Positions 33,330 to 41,921 of a stretch of DNA of 64,000 nucleotides are shown one piece after another (the stretch's first letter is position 1; each line of letters opens with the position of its first letter). The position numbers were made by a program, and so were the translations under genes. The notes under the pieces were generated by a model. That model did no database searches. It worked only from the letters and a program-made list of their open reading frames with translations, and was not told the origin of the DNA. The stretch covers positions 317,957 to 381,956 of the forward strand of contig NZ_FOMT01000005.1 in assembly GCF_900112695.1 (NCBI RefSeq), given 5' to 3'. This stretch comes from Paenibacillus catalpae. GTDB taxonomy: Bacteria; Bacillota; Bacilli; Paenibacillales; Paenibacillaceae.

Positions 33330-34457
33330 ATGAAAAAATGGGGAAAACTTTCTTTAACGCTGCTCGTTGCAATCATACTTGTCATTGCTTCGGCATGCGG
33401 CAACAAAACAAATAATAATTCGGCTAACTCTGAAGCCAGCAACAATGCTGCAGCTAACGCAACAGAGACTCCAGCAGCAACGGGCAACAGTGAGCTTGAC
33501 GCATTGAAAGGCAAGAAAGTCGCACTCGTTATGCAATTCAATACAGGTACATTCTCTTCGCAATATGTAGAAGGCGTTAAAGAGCAAGTTGAAAAATTCG
33601 GCGGCACCGCGCAAGTATTCGCTTCGGACAATGACCTGGCGAAAATGTCCTCCAACCTGGATGCCGCAATTAACCAAGGTTTCGACGGCATTCTGATTGA
33701 CCACGGTCAAGCTGGAGCACTCGAGCAAGGCATTAAGAAAGCAAAAGAAAAAGGCATCAAAGTTGTTGTATTTGACGCTGATGTGAAAATAGACGGCGTT
33801 CCTGTCCTTCAACAGGATGACCAATCGATGGCAGAACTGACGCTTGAGCAGCTCGCTAAAGACGCTGGCGGAAAAGGCAACATCGTTAAAGTATGGGTAG
33901 CCGGCTTTGCTCCAATGGAACGCCGCCAGGTTGCGTACAAAGCTTTCCAGGAGAAGTATCCTGACATTAAAGAAATCGCAGCATTCGGTAACGCGAATAA
34001 CCCTGCAATGGATACACAGGCACAAATGGAAGCGATTCTGAAGCAATACCCGAACAAAGGCGACATTACTGCGGTATGGGCAGCATGGGATGAATTCGCA
34101 AAAGGCGCTGCGCGTGCTATTCAACAAGCAGGCCGTACAGAAATTAAAGTATACGGTATCGACATGAGCGACGAAGACCTGCAAATGATTCAAGATAAAG
34201 CAAGCCCTTGGGTTGCATCGGCTGCAGTAGATCCGAAAGATATCGGACGCGTTCATGTGCGCACGCTGTACAAAGAGTTCAAAGGCGAAGCTAACGACCC
34301 GCTCGTTGTTCTGAACGCTGTATACGTTCACCGTGATCAGCTGCCAGCCGAGCAAGTAAGCACGACTCAGCTGTCCCAATACATCGAAGGATGGGGAAGC
34401 AGCACGCAAAACTATGAAGACTGGATGAAAGAGCTGGAAGCTGCAAACGCGAAGTAA
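33330..34457 (+). CDS. Sugar-type ABC transporter substrate-binding lipoprotein
   Basis: Periplasmic-binding-protein-like lipoprotein, RbsB-type fold, 375 residues. The signal ends at lipobox IASAC, followed by an Asn/Ala/Thr-rich linker and a two-lobe domain (for example KVALVMQFNTGTFSSQYVEGV and DGILIDHGQAGALEQGI). It delivers a ligand, probably a pentose-like sugar, to the permease below; the exact ligand cannot be read. ATG at 33330 follows GGGAGAGAAG. With the next two genes it forms an RbsBAC-type operon without a visible regulator or sugar catabolic gene. Confidence 0.92.
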   Translation: MKKWGKLSLTLLVAIILVIASACGNKTNNNSANSEASNNAAANATETPAATGNSELDALKGKKVALVMQFNTGTFSSQYVEGVKEQVEKFGGTAQVFASDNDLAKMSSNLDAAINQGFDGILIDHGQAGALEQGIKKAKEKGIKVVVFDADVKIDGVPVLQQDDQSMAELTLEQLAKDAGGKGNIVKVWVAGFAPMERRQVAYKAFQEKYPDIKEIAAFGNANNPAMDTQAQMEAILKQYPNKGDITAVWAAWDEFAKGAARAIQQAGRTEIKVYGIDMSDEDLQMIQDKASPWVASAAVDPKDIGRVHVRTLYKEFKGEANDPLVVLNAVYVHRDQLPAEQVSTTQLSQYIEGWGSSTQNYEDWMKELEAANAK

Positions 34458-34460
34458 TCC

Positions 34461-34490
34461 TTATGCTTGCGAAGCAAGAATGGCTTTAAC
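34461..34490 (+). repeat. Dispersed repeat, copy between ABC transporter genes
   Basis: TTATGCTTGCGAAGCAAGAA then TGGCTTTAAC: the core ATGCTTgCGAAGCAAGAAT of the family seen at 37611, 43749 and elsewhere, situated between the substrate-binding protein stop and the ATPase start. CTTGCGAAGCAAG can form a small hairpin that may tune downstream expression. Confidence 0.6.
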
Positions 34491-34513
34491 GAAACGCTGG
34501 AGAGGTGCACAAG

Positions 34514-36028
34514 ATGAGTGTTGCAAAGCAATTGCAAATGTTGGGGATCCGGAAAGCCTTTTCCGGCGTCCCCGCCCTCCGCGACGTCGATTTCAACCTG
34601 CATAGCGGAGAGGTTCACGCGCTGCTTGGTGCCAATGGCGCCGGCAAGAGCACTTTGATGAAAATTTTGTCGGGTGCATACAGCCAGGACGAAGGTACCG
34701 TTACAATCGACGGGCGACAGGTTCATATTGGTTCACCCGCGGATGCCAAAAATATGGGCATCCATTGTGTTTATCAGGAAGTAGATACCGCATTGGTTCC
34801 GCAGCTTAGCGTAGCGGAGAATGTGATGCTCGACAGCATTTCAAGCAAAAGGAGCAGCTTATGGCTGAACTGGCGCAAGCTGGAGAAGCAGGCGGAAGCA
34901 ACCTTGGCACGGCTTGGCGCAACCATTCCGGTTAAGAAGAAAGCGGGAGAATTGACGCTTGCTGAGAAGCAGCTCGTTCTGATTGCCAGGCTGCTGACGG
35001 AGAAAGCTAAATACGTTATTTTTGACGAGCCGACCGCACCGCTGAGCCTGGAAGAAGCGGAGCGGTTATTCCGTGTTATCAGGCAGCTAAAAGAAGAAGG
35101 GATCGGAATTGTGTACATTTCCCATCGTCTTCCGGAGATATTCCAGCTGTGCGATAGAATCACCGTCATGCGTGACGGCGAGCGGGTTATGACGGAGCCT
35201 ACTTCGGCAGTAACGGTTGATGAGGTCGTTCAGGCCATGCTTGGCCGGGTATTTGTGGAAGAGTTCCCGAAAACAGAGGTTCCGATCGGCGGACCGCTGC
35301 TGGAGGTGTCCGGCGTAACTCGCGGCCATCACGTGCGCAATGTCAGCTTTAATGCCCGCAGCGGTGAGATTGTGGCGATTGTTGGTCTTGTCGGAGCGGG
35401 AAAAACCGAGCTGTCGAGAGTATTATTTGGTGCAGATAAGGCGGAGCAAGGCTCTGTTACCATTGCCAAGAAAATGATTAACAACAATGAACCGGCCGAT
35501 GCGATTGCAGACGGGATTGTTCTTGTGCCGGAGGAACGACGAAAGCAAGGCATTCTCGTTGGTGAATCCGTTCAGAATAATTTAAGCCTGCCGATTCTGA
35601 AGCTGATGACAAGAAGCGGCTTCCTGTCGGGTAAGAAGGAGTCTAACAACGCAGCGGCGATTATCGGCAAGCTTGGCATCAAGACATCCTCTTCCCAGCA
35701 GAAAACCGGCCATCTAAGCGGAGGTAATCAGCAGAAGGTGTCGATTGGCAAATGGCTTCCGACTGGTGCGGAGGTGTACTTGTTCGACGAGCCGACAAAA
35801 GGTGTGGATATCGGTGCAAAAAGCGATATATTCCGGATTATCGGAACGCTTGCCGAGCAAGGGAAAGCCATTGTTTACTTAACATGTGAATTTGCAGAAG
35901 CGATGGGCATTGCCGACCGGATTCTTGTCATGTGCGACGGAGCGCTTGTGAAGGAATTTGGCCGGGGAGAAGCCACGCAGGAGCTGCTGATGCTGTATGC
36001 AAGCGGCGGCAAGGAGGAGCAGGCATGA
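34514..36028 (+). CDS. Sugar ABC transporter ATP-binding protein (RbsA-type, fused double ABC)
   Basis: A 504-residue double nucleotide-binding protein energising the permease. First ABC: Walker A GANGAGKST (near residue 40), Walker B VIFDEPTAPLS, with a degenerate signature LTLAEKQLV. Second ABC: GLVGAGKTEL, signature LSGGNQQKVSIG, Walker B YLFDEPTKGVD. ATG at 34514 follows GGAGAGGTG; GTG at 34505 would lie within that site. Stop overlaps the permease start (ATGA). Confidence 0.93.
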   Translation: MSVAKQLQMLGIRKAFSGVPALRDVDFNLHSGEVHALLGANGAGKSTLMKILSGAYSQDEGTVTIDGRQVHIGSPADAKNMGIHCVYQEVDTALVPQLSVAENVMLDSISSKRSSLWLNWRKLEKQAEATLARLGATIPVKKKAGELTLAEKQLVLIARLLTEKAKYVIFDEPTAPLSLEEAERLFRVIRQLKEEGIGIVYISHRLPEIFQLCDRITVMRDGERVMTEPTSAVTVDEVVQAMLGRVFVEEFPKTEVPIGGPLLEVSGVTRGHHVRNVSFNARSGEIVAIVGLVGAGKTELSRVLFGADKAEQGSVTIAKKMINNNEPADAIADGIVLVPEERRKQGILVGESVQNNLSLPILKLMTRSGFLSGKKESNNAAAIIGKLGIKTSSSQQKTGHLSGGNQQKVSIGKWLPTGAEVYLFDEPTKGVDIGAKSDIFRIIGTLAEQGKAIVYLTCEFAEAMGIADRILVMCDGALVKEFGRGEATQELLMLYASGGKEEQA

Positions 36029-37014
36029 AAGAGAAATCGCTAGATTTTATATTTAAATTCGGATCTTTAATTGTAATTGCCCTAGTTATTCTATTCTTCT
36101 CCATGTGGGATGAACATTTCTTTACTTACGCGAACTTGTCCGATATCTTGCGTTCGATCTCCATCGTAACGTTCGTGGCGATTGGGGTCACATTCTCTTT
36201 GACTGTAGACGGCTTTGACTTATCGGTTGGATCTACGGTATCGTTAACAACAGTAGTTACGGCCGCATTCATGGTATGGTACGAGCAGCCTGTAGCGGTT
36301 GTCATTATCGTTGCCTTGCTGATCGGGGCCATCGTTGGACTCCTGAATGCACTTCTGATCGTCAAGATCCGTATTCCGGACATGCTGGCGACACTTGCTG
36401 TAATGTATATCGTCGGCGGTATTCATAAGACCTATACAAAGGGTTATTCCATCTACAACAACATGCCGATGCCTGACGGTTCCACGGCCCCGGGTAAGTT
36501 CAGCGAGTCGTTCCTGTGGCTCGGTCAAGGTAAATTGCTTGGCGTACCTGTTCCGGTCGTACTTATGGTTATCGCGGTTATTGGGGTTCATCTGTTCTTC
36601 AAATACACCAGATGGGGACGCCAGATGTATACGACTGGCGGCAACGAAGAAGCAGCACGCCTGTCCGGTGTGCGAGTACGCCGCATTCGTACTGCTGCCT
36701 ATGTTGCTTCGGGTATTTTTGCGGCAATCGGCGGTATTTTGTATGCGGCGCGTGTTGGCACGGGTCAGATCGATGCCGGTGCTCCGATGATGATGGAATC
36801 GGTAGCGGCTGTCTTTATCGGGTACTCCGTTCTTGGTGCCGGCCGGCCTAACGTGATAGGTACTTTCTTTGGCGCCATCCTGATCGGGGTGCTGCTAAAC
36901 GGCATGACAATGATGAAAGTGCAATACTATGCCAATGACATCATTAAAGGCGTTGTACTCGTTCTGGCACTGGCTGTTACCTTCATTCACTTGTCCAGAA
37001 GACGCAGCGGATAA
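36025..37014 (+). CDS. Sugar ABC transporter permease (RbsC family)
   Basis: Polytopic inner membrane permease of 329 residues with about ten membrane helices. The family blocks DLSVGSTVSLTTVV and GNEEAARLSGVRVRR are present, the latter being the cytoplasmic coupling region. ATG at 36025 overlaps the ATPase stop. No regulatory or metabolic gene accompanies the transporter, and the operon interrupts the spoIVA-hbs adjacency seen in B. subtilis. Confidence 0.93.
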   Translation: MKEKSLDFIFKFGSLIVIALVILFFSMWDEHFFTYANLSDILRSISIVTFVAIGVTFSLTVDGFDLSVGSTVSLTTVVTAAFMVWYEQPVAVVIIVALLIGAIVGLLNALLIVKIRIPDMLATLAVMYIVGGIHKTYTKGYSIYNNMPMPDGSTAPGKFSESFLWLGQGKLLGVPVPVVLMVIAVIGVHLFFKYTRWGRQMYTTGGNEEAARLSGVRVRRIRTAAYVASGIFAAIGGILYAARVGTGQIDAGAPMMMESVAAVFIGYSVLGAGRPNVIGTFFGAILIGVLLNGMTMMKVQYYANDIIKGVVLVLALAVTFIHLSRRRSG

Positions 37015-37178
37015 GATGAAAAATAAATGAAAGTGCCCGGAACCTCTACAGGCTACTTGAAATTGGAAAACGGCTGTATTACTATAAGTTTGTTTGAGGT
37101 TGAGGTATATTTTTCAAGTTTTCAGTAAATAAGAGGGATAAGATGACTCTTCATTTGCCTTTAGGGGAGGTGAAACAT

Positions 37179-37454
37179 ATGAACAAAACCGATTTGATTA
37201 ACAAAGTGGCTGAATTGTCCGATCTGTCGAAGAAGGACGCAACAAAAGCCGTTGATGCCGTATTCGAAGCGATTTCCGATGCTCTTCAAAGCGGAGACAA
37301 AGTGCAACTGGTTGGCTTCGGTAACTTTGAAGTTCGCGAACGCCAAGCCCGTAAAGGCCGCAATCCGCAAACAGGCGAAGAGATTGATATCGCTGCAAGC
37401 AAAATGCCTGCATTCAAGCCTGGTAAATCTCTTAAAGACCTCGTCTCCAATTAA
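37179..37454 (+). CDS. hbs: DNA-binding protein HU
   Basis: HU-family nucleoid protein of 91 residues, beginning MNKTDLINKVAELS, with the beta-arm FGNFEVRERQARKGRNPQTGEEI and the C-terminal PAFKPGKSLKDLV. It bends and compacts DNA as a dimer. ATG at 37179 follows GGGGAGGTGA; upstream in-frame codons are not needed. Terminator follows. In B. subtilis the next genes are folE (mtrA) and mtrB; folE is absent here. Confidence 0.96.
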   Translation: MNKTDLINKVAELSDLSKKDATKAVDAVFEAISDALQSGDKVQLVGFGNFEVRERQARKGRNPQTGEEIDIAASKMPAFKPGKSLKDLVSN

Positions 37455-37466
37455 TTGCTTGAACAT

Positions 37467-37500
37467 AGCGCCCGAACGCCATCCGCGTTCGGGCGCTTTC
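37467..37500 (+). terminator. Terminator of hbs
   Basis: Perfect 13-bp stem AGCGCCCGAACGC / GCGTTCGGGCGCT with a five-base loop, then TTCG. Confidence 0.85.
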
Positions 37501-37610
37501 GTTATCTTGCTTCCAAGTCTTGCATGACCGCGCCGGTCTATAGTATAATCGAGCGCAGCAATAGGATGCTAGAGCAGCCAGAGCGCTGATTGCTTTTGGG
37601 TGATGATTCA

Positions 37611-37640
37611 TTTAAAGCAAATGCTTACGAAGTAAGAATT
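37611..37640 (+). repeat. Dispersed repeat, first copy upstream of mtrB
   Basis: TTTAAAGCAAATGCTTACGA followed by AGTAAGAATT. Same family as 20872 and 43749, with AAGC/GCTT arms. Confidence 0.65.
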
Positions 37641-37671
37641 ATCACAACTGGCTGAAGAGTGTGTGTGACAA

Positions 37672-37702
37672 TTTTTTAAAGCATATGCTTTCGAAGCAAT
37701 GA
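37672..37702 (+). repeat. Dispersed repeat, second copy upstream of mtrB
   Basis: TTTTTTAAAGCATATGCTTT followed by CGAAGCAATGA. AAAGCATATGCTTT is itself a perfect palindrome. Confidence 0.65.
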
Positions 37703-37763
37703 AGTCCTCACAATGTGCCTTAACATGGCTATTTGGGTGATGATTCATTTTAGGAGGGTTAAG

Positions 37764-37985
37764 ATGGAGCCGACTCAAGGCGATTACATCGTTATCAAAG
37801 CGAAGGATCAGGGCGTTCAGGTGATTGGCCTCACTCGCGGTCAGGATACCAAGTTCCATCATACGGAGAAGTTGGATAAGAATGAAATCTTGATTGTTCA
37901 ATTTACTGACCATACATCAGCAGTCAAAATCCGAGGCAAGGCTTCCGTGATGACCAAACATGGTACGGTGGAAACAGATCAATAA
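37764..37985 (+). CDS. mtrB: TRAP, tryptophan RNA-binding attenuation protein
   Basis: TRAP forms an 11-subunit ring that, when loaded with tryptophan, binds eleven NAG triplets in trp leader RNA and favours termination. The 73-residue product reads MEPTQGDYIVIKAKDQG, then VIGLTRGQDTKFHHTEKLDK, with the Lys/Lys/Arg RNA-contact pattern and a C-terminal HTSAVKIRGKA, closely matching B. subtilis MtrB in length and order. ATG at 37764 follows AGGAGGGTT; the frame upstream is not supported. The window contains its target at 47181-47233. folE, its usual operon partner, is missing. Confidence 0.95.
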   Translation: MEPTQGDYIVIKAKDQGVQVIGLTRGQDTKFHHTEKLDKNEILIVQFTDHTSAVKIRGKASVMTKHGTVETDQ

Positions 37986-38000
37986 TGATAGGTTCGGACA

Positions 38001-38039
38001 AGCTCCCTCGCGCGGAATATGCGCGCAGGGAGTTTTTTT
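38001..38039 (+). terminator. Terminator of mtrB
   Basis: CTCCCT pairs with AGGGAG around an inner GCGC-rich stem, followed by TTTTTTT. Confidence 0.9.
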
Positions 38040-38118
38040 GTGCATAGCTTGGCTTCTTTGGTTGTAAAATGGGATATAAGGATCTTTGGAGCGTTTATAT
38101 GAATCGGGGGTTTCCGCT

Positions 38119-38676
38119 ATGCGTAAGGCTTATTTGACGGCGCTCGGCGCGGCGCTTGTTGTAACGGCGGTGATTGGCCTGCTGCCTCATTCCGGAATTG
38201 GACCGGGCAAGGAAAGAGGAGAGGTGGCCGTCTTTCATCCCTCCGAGATGAAGCGACTGACAAGCAGCAACCTTGTTGATGCGATTATTGGGCTGCAGTT
38301 GACAGGTGCTGTAGGCAAAGTGGAGTGGAACCAGGCGGTGTTGACCGTTGAGATGCGCGCAGATGACGGGAAGCAGGCAGAACGCTGGTACAGGGATATG
38401 GAGAAGCTGATCAGGCTGTCTTTTACCCAGATGGAGAATGTGAACCGGCTGCTGATCCGGTATGTGGACACGAAGGCAAACAGCCGTATGCTGTTTGCCG
38501 CGGATGTCCGGCGGACGGACAGCTGGCTTAGCGATAATTTGAGCGAGTTAAGCGATGCAGATCCTTTGCATGACGAACAGTGGAGAAAACGCCTGCGGAT
38601 CGCCTATACTTCTTTTCTTGAAGAGAAACTTGGACCAATTGATACCTTTTCTACTGCACCCCTTCCAGCTTCCTAG
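38119..38676 (+). CDS. Secreted or membrane-anchored protein, unknown
   Basis: A 185-residue protein I do not recognise. It starts MRKAYLTALGAALVVTAVIG, a likely signal anchor, followed by a soluble domain (alternating alpha/beta, no cysteines, no catalytic motif) with FSTAPLPAS at the end. ATG at 38119 follows GGGGG. It lies alone between mtrB and the hepS operon. Confidence 0.65.
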   Translation: MRKAYLTALGAALVVTAVIGLLPHSGIGPGKERGEVAVFHPSEMKRLTSSNLVDAIIGLQLTGAVGKVEWNQAVLTVEMRADDGKQAERWYRDMEKLIRLSFTQMENVNRLLIRYVDTKANSRMLFAADVRRTDSWLSDNLSELSDADPLHDEQWRKRLRIAYTSFLEEKLGPIDTFSTAPLPAS

Positions 38677-38748
38677 CCGAGTTGTATCTAATTCATGAAC
38701 AATTCGTTCTGGAAGCTTGTTTCGTATGCTCAATACCTAAAGTTGTGC

Positions 38749-38754
38749 TATAAT
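38749..38754 (+). promoter_or_regulatory. Extended -10 of the hepS operon
   Basis: TGC followed by TATAAT, 45 bases ahead of the hepS start. No clear -35 hexamer, as is common for extended -10 promoters. Confidence 0.6.
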
Positions 38755-38798
38755 AGTTTAGATTATTTAGCGGCAATATCTGTTCGGAGGCTTACCCC

Positions 38799-39650
38799 AT
38801 GAAACCTTATCGTATCAACGAACTCGCATCCAAGTATGTCGAGTATGACATGATTCAAACTTACACCGAGCTGCCTGCCTTTCCCGACCCGAGGCTGCGT
38901 CTGTTACATGCTGTGCTGAATGAGCATGGAGAACTTGCGCCAAGGAGCGAGCTGTACTCGCTGGTTGTATCTCTCGTACAGCTGGGCATGGATACGCATG
39001 ACCTGATTGATACGGAAGAGACCAGGCGCTCAGAGACCGAGATGAGGGCCAGACAGCTGAAGGTGCTTGCCGGTGATTATTTCAGCAGCCGCTTCTATCA
39101 GCTGCTGTCGCAAGCCGGCCAGATCAGCATGGTATCGAAGATCAGCGCAGCCGTATGCGAAGTGAACCGATTGAAAATGGATCTTTACATAAAGATGCAG
39201 CAATCGCAGCTGAAAGCGGAAGAGTATTTGAACAGGCTGACTGAGCTGAAGAGCGAGATGTTCCAGCTGTTTACTGGTATGATGGAAGGTGCGTTCGTGA
39301 AGCTTTGGCCGGAGATGCTGCAGGACGTAAGCCGCTGTGAGACGGTTCTGGACGAAATGGATCGGTTCGAATCACCATCCCGGTTTTATCAAAGCTGGGC
39401 TTATTGGCATGTCATGCAGGAAGGCACGCCGGAGGAGCAGCAGAGCCTCTCTCATAAGCCGGAGCATTCGCTTATTCACGATCTGCGGGGGAAATACGAA
39501 CTGCAGAGCAGGCTGGTCTCAAAGCTTAAGGCTGCGGCAGACAGTCTCCGCCATTCAGCAGCAAAGCTGGAATCCGAGCAACTGAAGAAAGTCATACAGG
39601 ATCTTGCGGATTCCTTCCTGGAGAAGATGGCAGCCCATACCCGGGCTTAA
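38799..39650 (+). CDS. hepS: Heptaprenyl diphosphate synthase component 1
   Basis: The small, non-catalytic subunit that sets product chain length in the two-component heptaprenyl diphosphate synthase; it pairs with the gene at 42767. The 283-residue helical protein shows the family's ELYSLVVSLVQLGMDTHDLID region and is about the usual size. CGGAGGC precedes the ATG. It opens a compact operon (gaps of 20 bases or overlaps) that makes menaquinone. Confidence 0.88.
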   Translation: MKPYRINELASKYVEYDMIQTYTELPAFPDPRLRLLHAVLNEHGELAPRSELYSLVVSLVQLGMDTHDLIDTEETRRSETEMRARQLKVLAGDYFSSRFYQLLSQAGQISMVSKISAAVCEVNRLKMDLYIKMQQSQLKAEEYLNRLTELKSEMFQLFTGMMEGAFVKLWPEMLQDVSRCETVLDEMDRFESPSRFYQSWAYWHVMQEGTPEEQQSLSHKPEHSLIHDLRGKYELQSRLVSKLKAAADSLRHSAAKLESEQLKKVIQDLADSFLEKMAAHTRA

Positions 39651-39670
39651 CGAAATGAGGTATAAGACAG

Positions 39671-40411
39671 ATGAATGCAAACCCAAGCTCTAGTTCAAAT
39701 TCAAGTTCGAAAGAACATGTGCATGCGCTGTTTGAGAACATTGCACCCAAATATGATATGATGAACGATCTGCTCAGCTTCCGCAGGCATAAGGCATGGA
39801 GAAAGTTTACGATGCGGAAGATGAACGTGCAGCCGGGCCAGACAGCCTTGGATCTATGCTGCGGTACTTGTGACTGGGCGATCGCACTGGCGAAAGCCAG
39901 CGGCAGCGGCCAGATCGCGGGACTGGATTTTAGCCAGAACATGCTTGATGTCGGAGCCGTTAAGGTGAAGAACGAGGGCTTGAATGAGCAGGTAACGCTC
40001 GTTCAGGGCAATGCGATGGAGCTCCCATTCGCGGACAATTCCTTCGACTATGTTACGATCGGCTTTGGCCTTCGGAACGTTCCAAATTACTTGCAGGTAC
40101 TGAAGGAAATGGAGAGAGTGGTCAAGCCCGGCGGCAAGGTTGTATGCCTGGAGCTGTCCAAGCCCATGTGGCAGCCGTTCAAAGGGATGTATTACTTGTA
40201 CTTTGAGAAGATGCTGCCGATGATCGGCAAATGGGTCGCTAAGAGATTTGACGAGTATAAGTGGCTTCCGGATTCCTTGAAGCTGTTCCCGGACGCCAAG
40301 CAGTTATCCGAACTATTCCGGCAGGCCGGACTTCGTGAAGTACAAGCTTATCCGCTGACCGGCGGAATAGCGGCGCTTCACATCGGTACAAAGGAGAAAT
40401 CGCAGCAATGA
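39671..40411 (+). CDS. menG: Demethylmenaquinone methyltransferase
   Basis: SAM-dependent C-methylation of demethylmenaquinone, the last step of menaquinone synthesis. 246 residues: SAM motif LDLCCGTCDWAIAL, then LDFSQNMLDVG and GFGLRNVPNYLQVLKEMERVVKPGG, all typical of UbiE/MenG. A serine-rich N-terminus of about 13 residues is odd but harmless. In B. subtilis this gene also lies between hepS and hepT. It overlaps the next gene by four bases. Confidence 0.94.
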   Translation: MNANPSSSSNSSSKEHVHALFENIAPKYDMMNDLLSFRRHKAWRKFTMRKMNVQPGQTALDLCCGTCDWAIALAKASGSGQIAGLDFSQNMLDVGAVKVKNEGLNEQVTLVQGNAMELPFADNSFDYVTIGFGLRNVPNYLQVLKEMERVVKPGGKVVCLELSKPMWQPFKGMYYLYFEKMLPMIGKWVAKRFDEYKWLPDSLKLFPDAKQLSELFRQAGLREVQAYPLTGGIAALHIGTKEKSQQ

Positions 40412-41283
40412 TTCGCAAACTACGCATTATTTTGGAAATGATAAAATTTGAGCACTCCGTATTTGCCCTTCCGTTCGCGTTTATGGGGGCCGTTCTTGGC
40501 ACATTGGCGGTTGAGAAGCGGTTGCCTTCCTGGGCAGAGATCGGCTGGATTGCACTTGCAATGGTTGGTGCCCGCAGCGCGGCCATGAGCCTTAACCGGG
40601 TTATTGACAAAGCGATTGACAAAGCCAACCCAAGAACGGCACAGCGGGCACTCCCAGCTGGACTCCTCAAATCATTTGAGGTCTTATTGTTTATTGTTAT
40701 TTCATTCGTCCTGCTGTTTGTTGCGGCGGCGAACCTCGACCCGATCGCGCTCAAGCTGATGCCGATTGCGGTTGTGATGCTTGTCCTGTATTCGTATATG
40801 AAAAGAATTACCTGGCTCTGCCATGTATTCCTGGGGCTAACCATTGCATTATCCCCACTTGGCGGGTGGGTCGCCGTTACGGGATCGCTAAATGCCGCGG
40901 CATGGGTGCTTTACTTCACGGTTGCGCTTTGGATAGCCGGCTTCGATATCGTCTATGCGACACAGGATTACGAATATGACCGAGATAGCGGCTTGCATTC
41001 CATTCCCGCGCGGTTTGGTCTCTCCGGCGCTCTCTGGATCGCTAGATGCTTCCATGTTGTAACGGCAATCGGATTCTTCGCTCTGTTCTGGATGACAGAG
41101 TTAAGCTGGGTTTACTTGATTGGTACAATCGTATCGATTCTTATGCTGTTCTATCAGCACTGGCTGGTACGGCCTAATGATTTGTCCCGTGTGCAAATTG
41201 CATTTTTCGGAATGAACGGAACTCTTAGCGTTGTGTTGTTCGTATTCGCGATGTTTGATCTGTTGGTGGTGCACCAATGGTAG
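40408..41283 (+). CDS. mqnP: UbiA-family prenyltransferase, probably MqnP
   Basis: Polytopic membrane prenyltransferase of 291 residues with the two Asp motifs NRVIDKAID and DYEYDRDSG (as in UbiA). In this operon, with UbiX-like and MqnA genes, it most likely attaches the heptaprenyl chain in the futalosine route to menaquinone (MqnP), not in ubiquinone synthesis, which Firmicutes do not make. ATGA overlap with menG; the stop overlaps the next gene. Confidence 0.82.
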   Translation: MIRKLRIILEMIKFEHSVFALPFAFMGAVLGTLAVEKRLPSWAEIGWIALAMVGARSAAMSLNRVIDKAIDKANPRTAQRALPAGLLKSFEVLLFIVISFVLLFVAAANLDPIALKLMPIAVVMLVLYSYMKRITWLCHVFLGLTIALSPLGGWVAVTGSLNAAAWVLYFTVALWIAGFDIVYATQDYEYDRDSGLHSIPARFGLSGALWIARCFHVVTAIGFFALFWMTELSWVYLIGTIVSILMLFYQHWLVRPNDLSRVQIAFFGMNGTLSVVLFVFAMFDLLVVHQW

Positions 41284-41921
41284 AGACGAACAGAGGAACA
41301 AGACCTAAACGCTGGGTAGTCGGAATTACCGGAGCAAGCGGGGCGATTTATGGTATCCGGCTGATCGAAGAATTGCTCCTGGCTGATTATGTCGTTCATG
41401 TGGTTGTGACAGAAGCGGGCTGGCGCGTGCTGAAGGAAGAACTGGGCTGGGATACGACGCGACGCCAGTCAGCGCTGGAGCGGCGGTACGGCGACGCGGT
41501 TACGACTGGAAGGCTGGTATTCCATCCGAATGCGGATATTGGCGCCAGCATTGCAAGCGGGTCTTTTCAGGTTGAAGGAATGGCTATCGTGCCTTGCTCG
41601 ATGGGTTCGCTCGCTTCAATGGCACGCGGTATTTCGGACGACTTGCTTACCCGAGCGGCGGATGTCATGCTGAAGGAAGGACGCAAATTGATTATAGTCC
41701 CGCGGGAAACGCCGCTGCATGCCATTCATCTGGAGAACATGCTGACGCTGGCTCGGCTTGGCGTAAGAATGATTCCGGCCATGCCGGCCTTTTATTATAA
41801 ACCGCAATCGATGGATGAAATGATTAACTTCCTAGTCGGTAAAGTGCTTGATAGTATGTCGATCGAGCACCAATTATTCAGAAGATGGGGAGATGATCAG
41901 CATGACGGGCAGACGGAATAA
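41277..41921 (+). CDS. ubiX: UbiX-family flavin prenyltransferase
   Basis: UbiX makes prenylated FMN, the cofactor of UbiD-type decarboxylases. The 214-residue product has GITGASGAIYGIRLIEELL, SIASGSF and the RETPLHAIHLENMLTLARLG block, so FMN and dimethylallyl binding look intact. It follows mqnP with a seven-base overlap. Together with a UbiD-type enzyme (not in the window), it should act on the prenylated futalosine-pathway intermediate; this product is sometimes called MqnM. Confidence 0.93.
   Translation: MVETNRGTRPKRWVVGITGASGAIYGIRLIEELLLADYVVHVVVTEAGWRVLKEELGWDTTRRQSALERRYGDAVTTGRLVFHPNADIGASIASGSFQVEGMAIVPCSMGSLASMARGISDDLLTRAADVMLKEGRKLIIVPRETPLHAIHLENMLTLARLGVRMIPAMPAFYYKPQSMDEMINFLVGKVLDSMSIEHQLFRRWGDDQHDGQTE

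Larger units (their letters stand above)
37595..37750. repeat. 19-bp direct repeats flanking two dispersed-repeat copies (upstream of mtrB)
   Basis: TTTGGGTGATGATTCATTT occurs at 37595-37613 and again at 37732-37750, the second touching the mtrB ribosome site. Between them are two divergent copies of the dispersed family. The region 37455-37763 holds no gene. The layout looks like a duplication produced by insertion, or a recombinational duplication. Confidence 0.7.

Noticed and set aside
33354..34409. 351-codon minus-strand frame opposite the substrate-binding protein
   Set aside because: Cys/Phe-rich, no motif; mirror of a strongly biased codon set.
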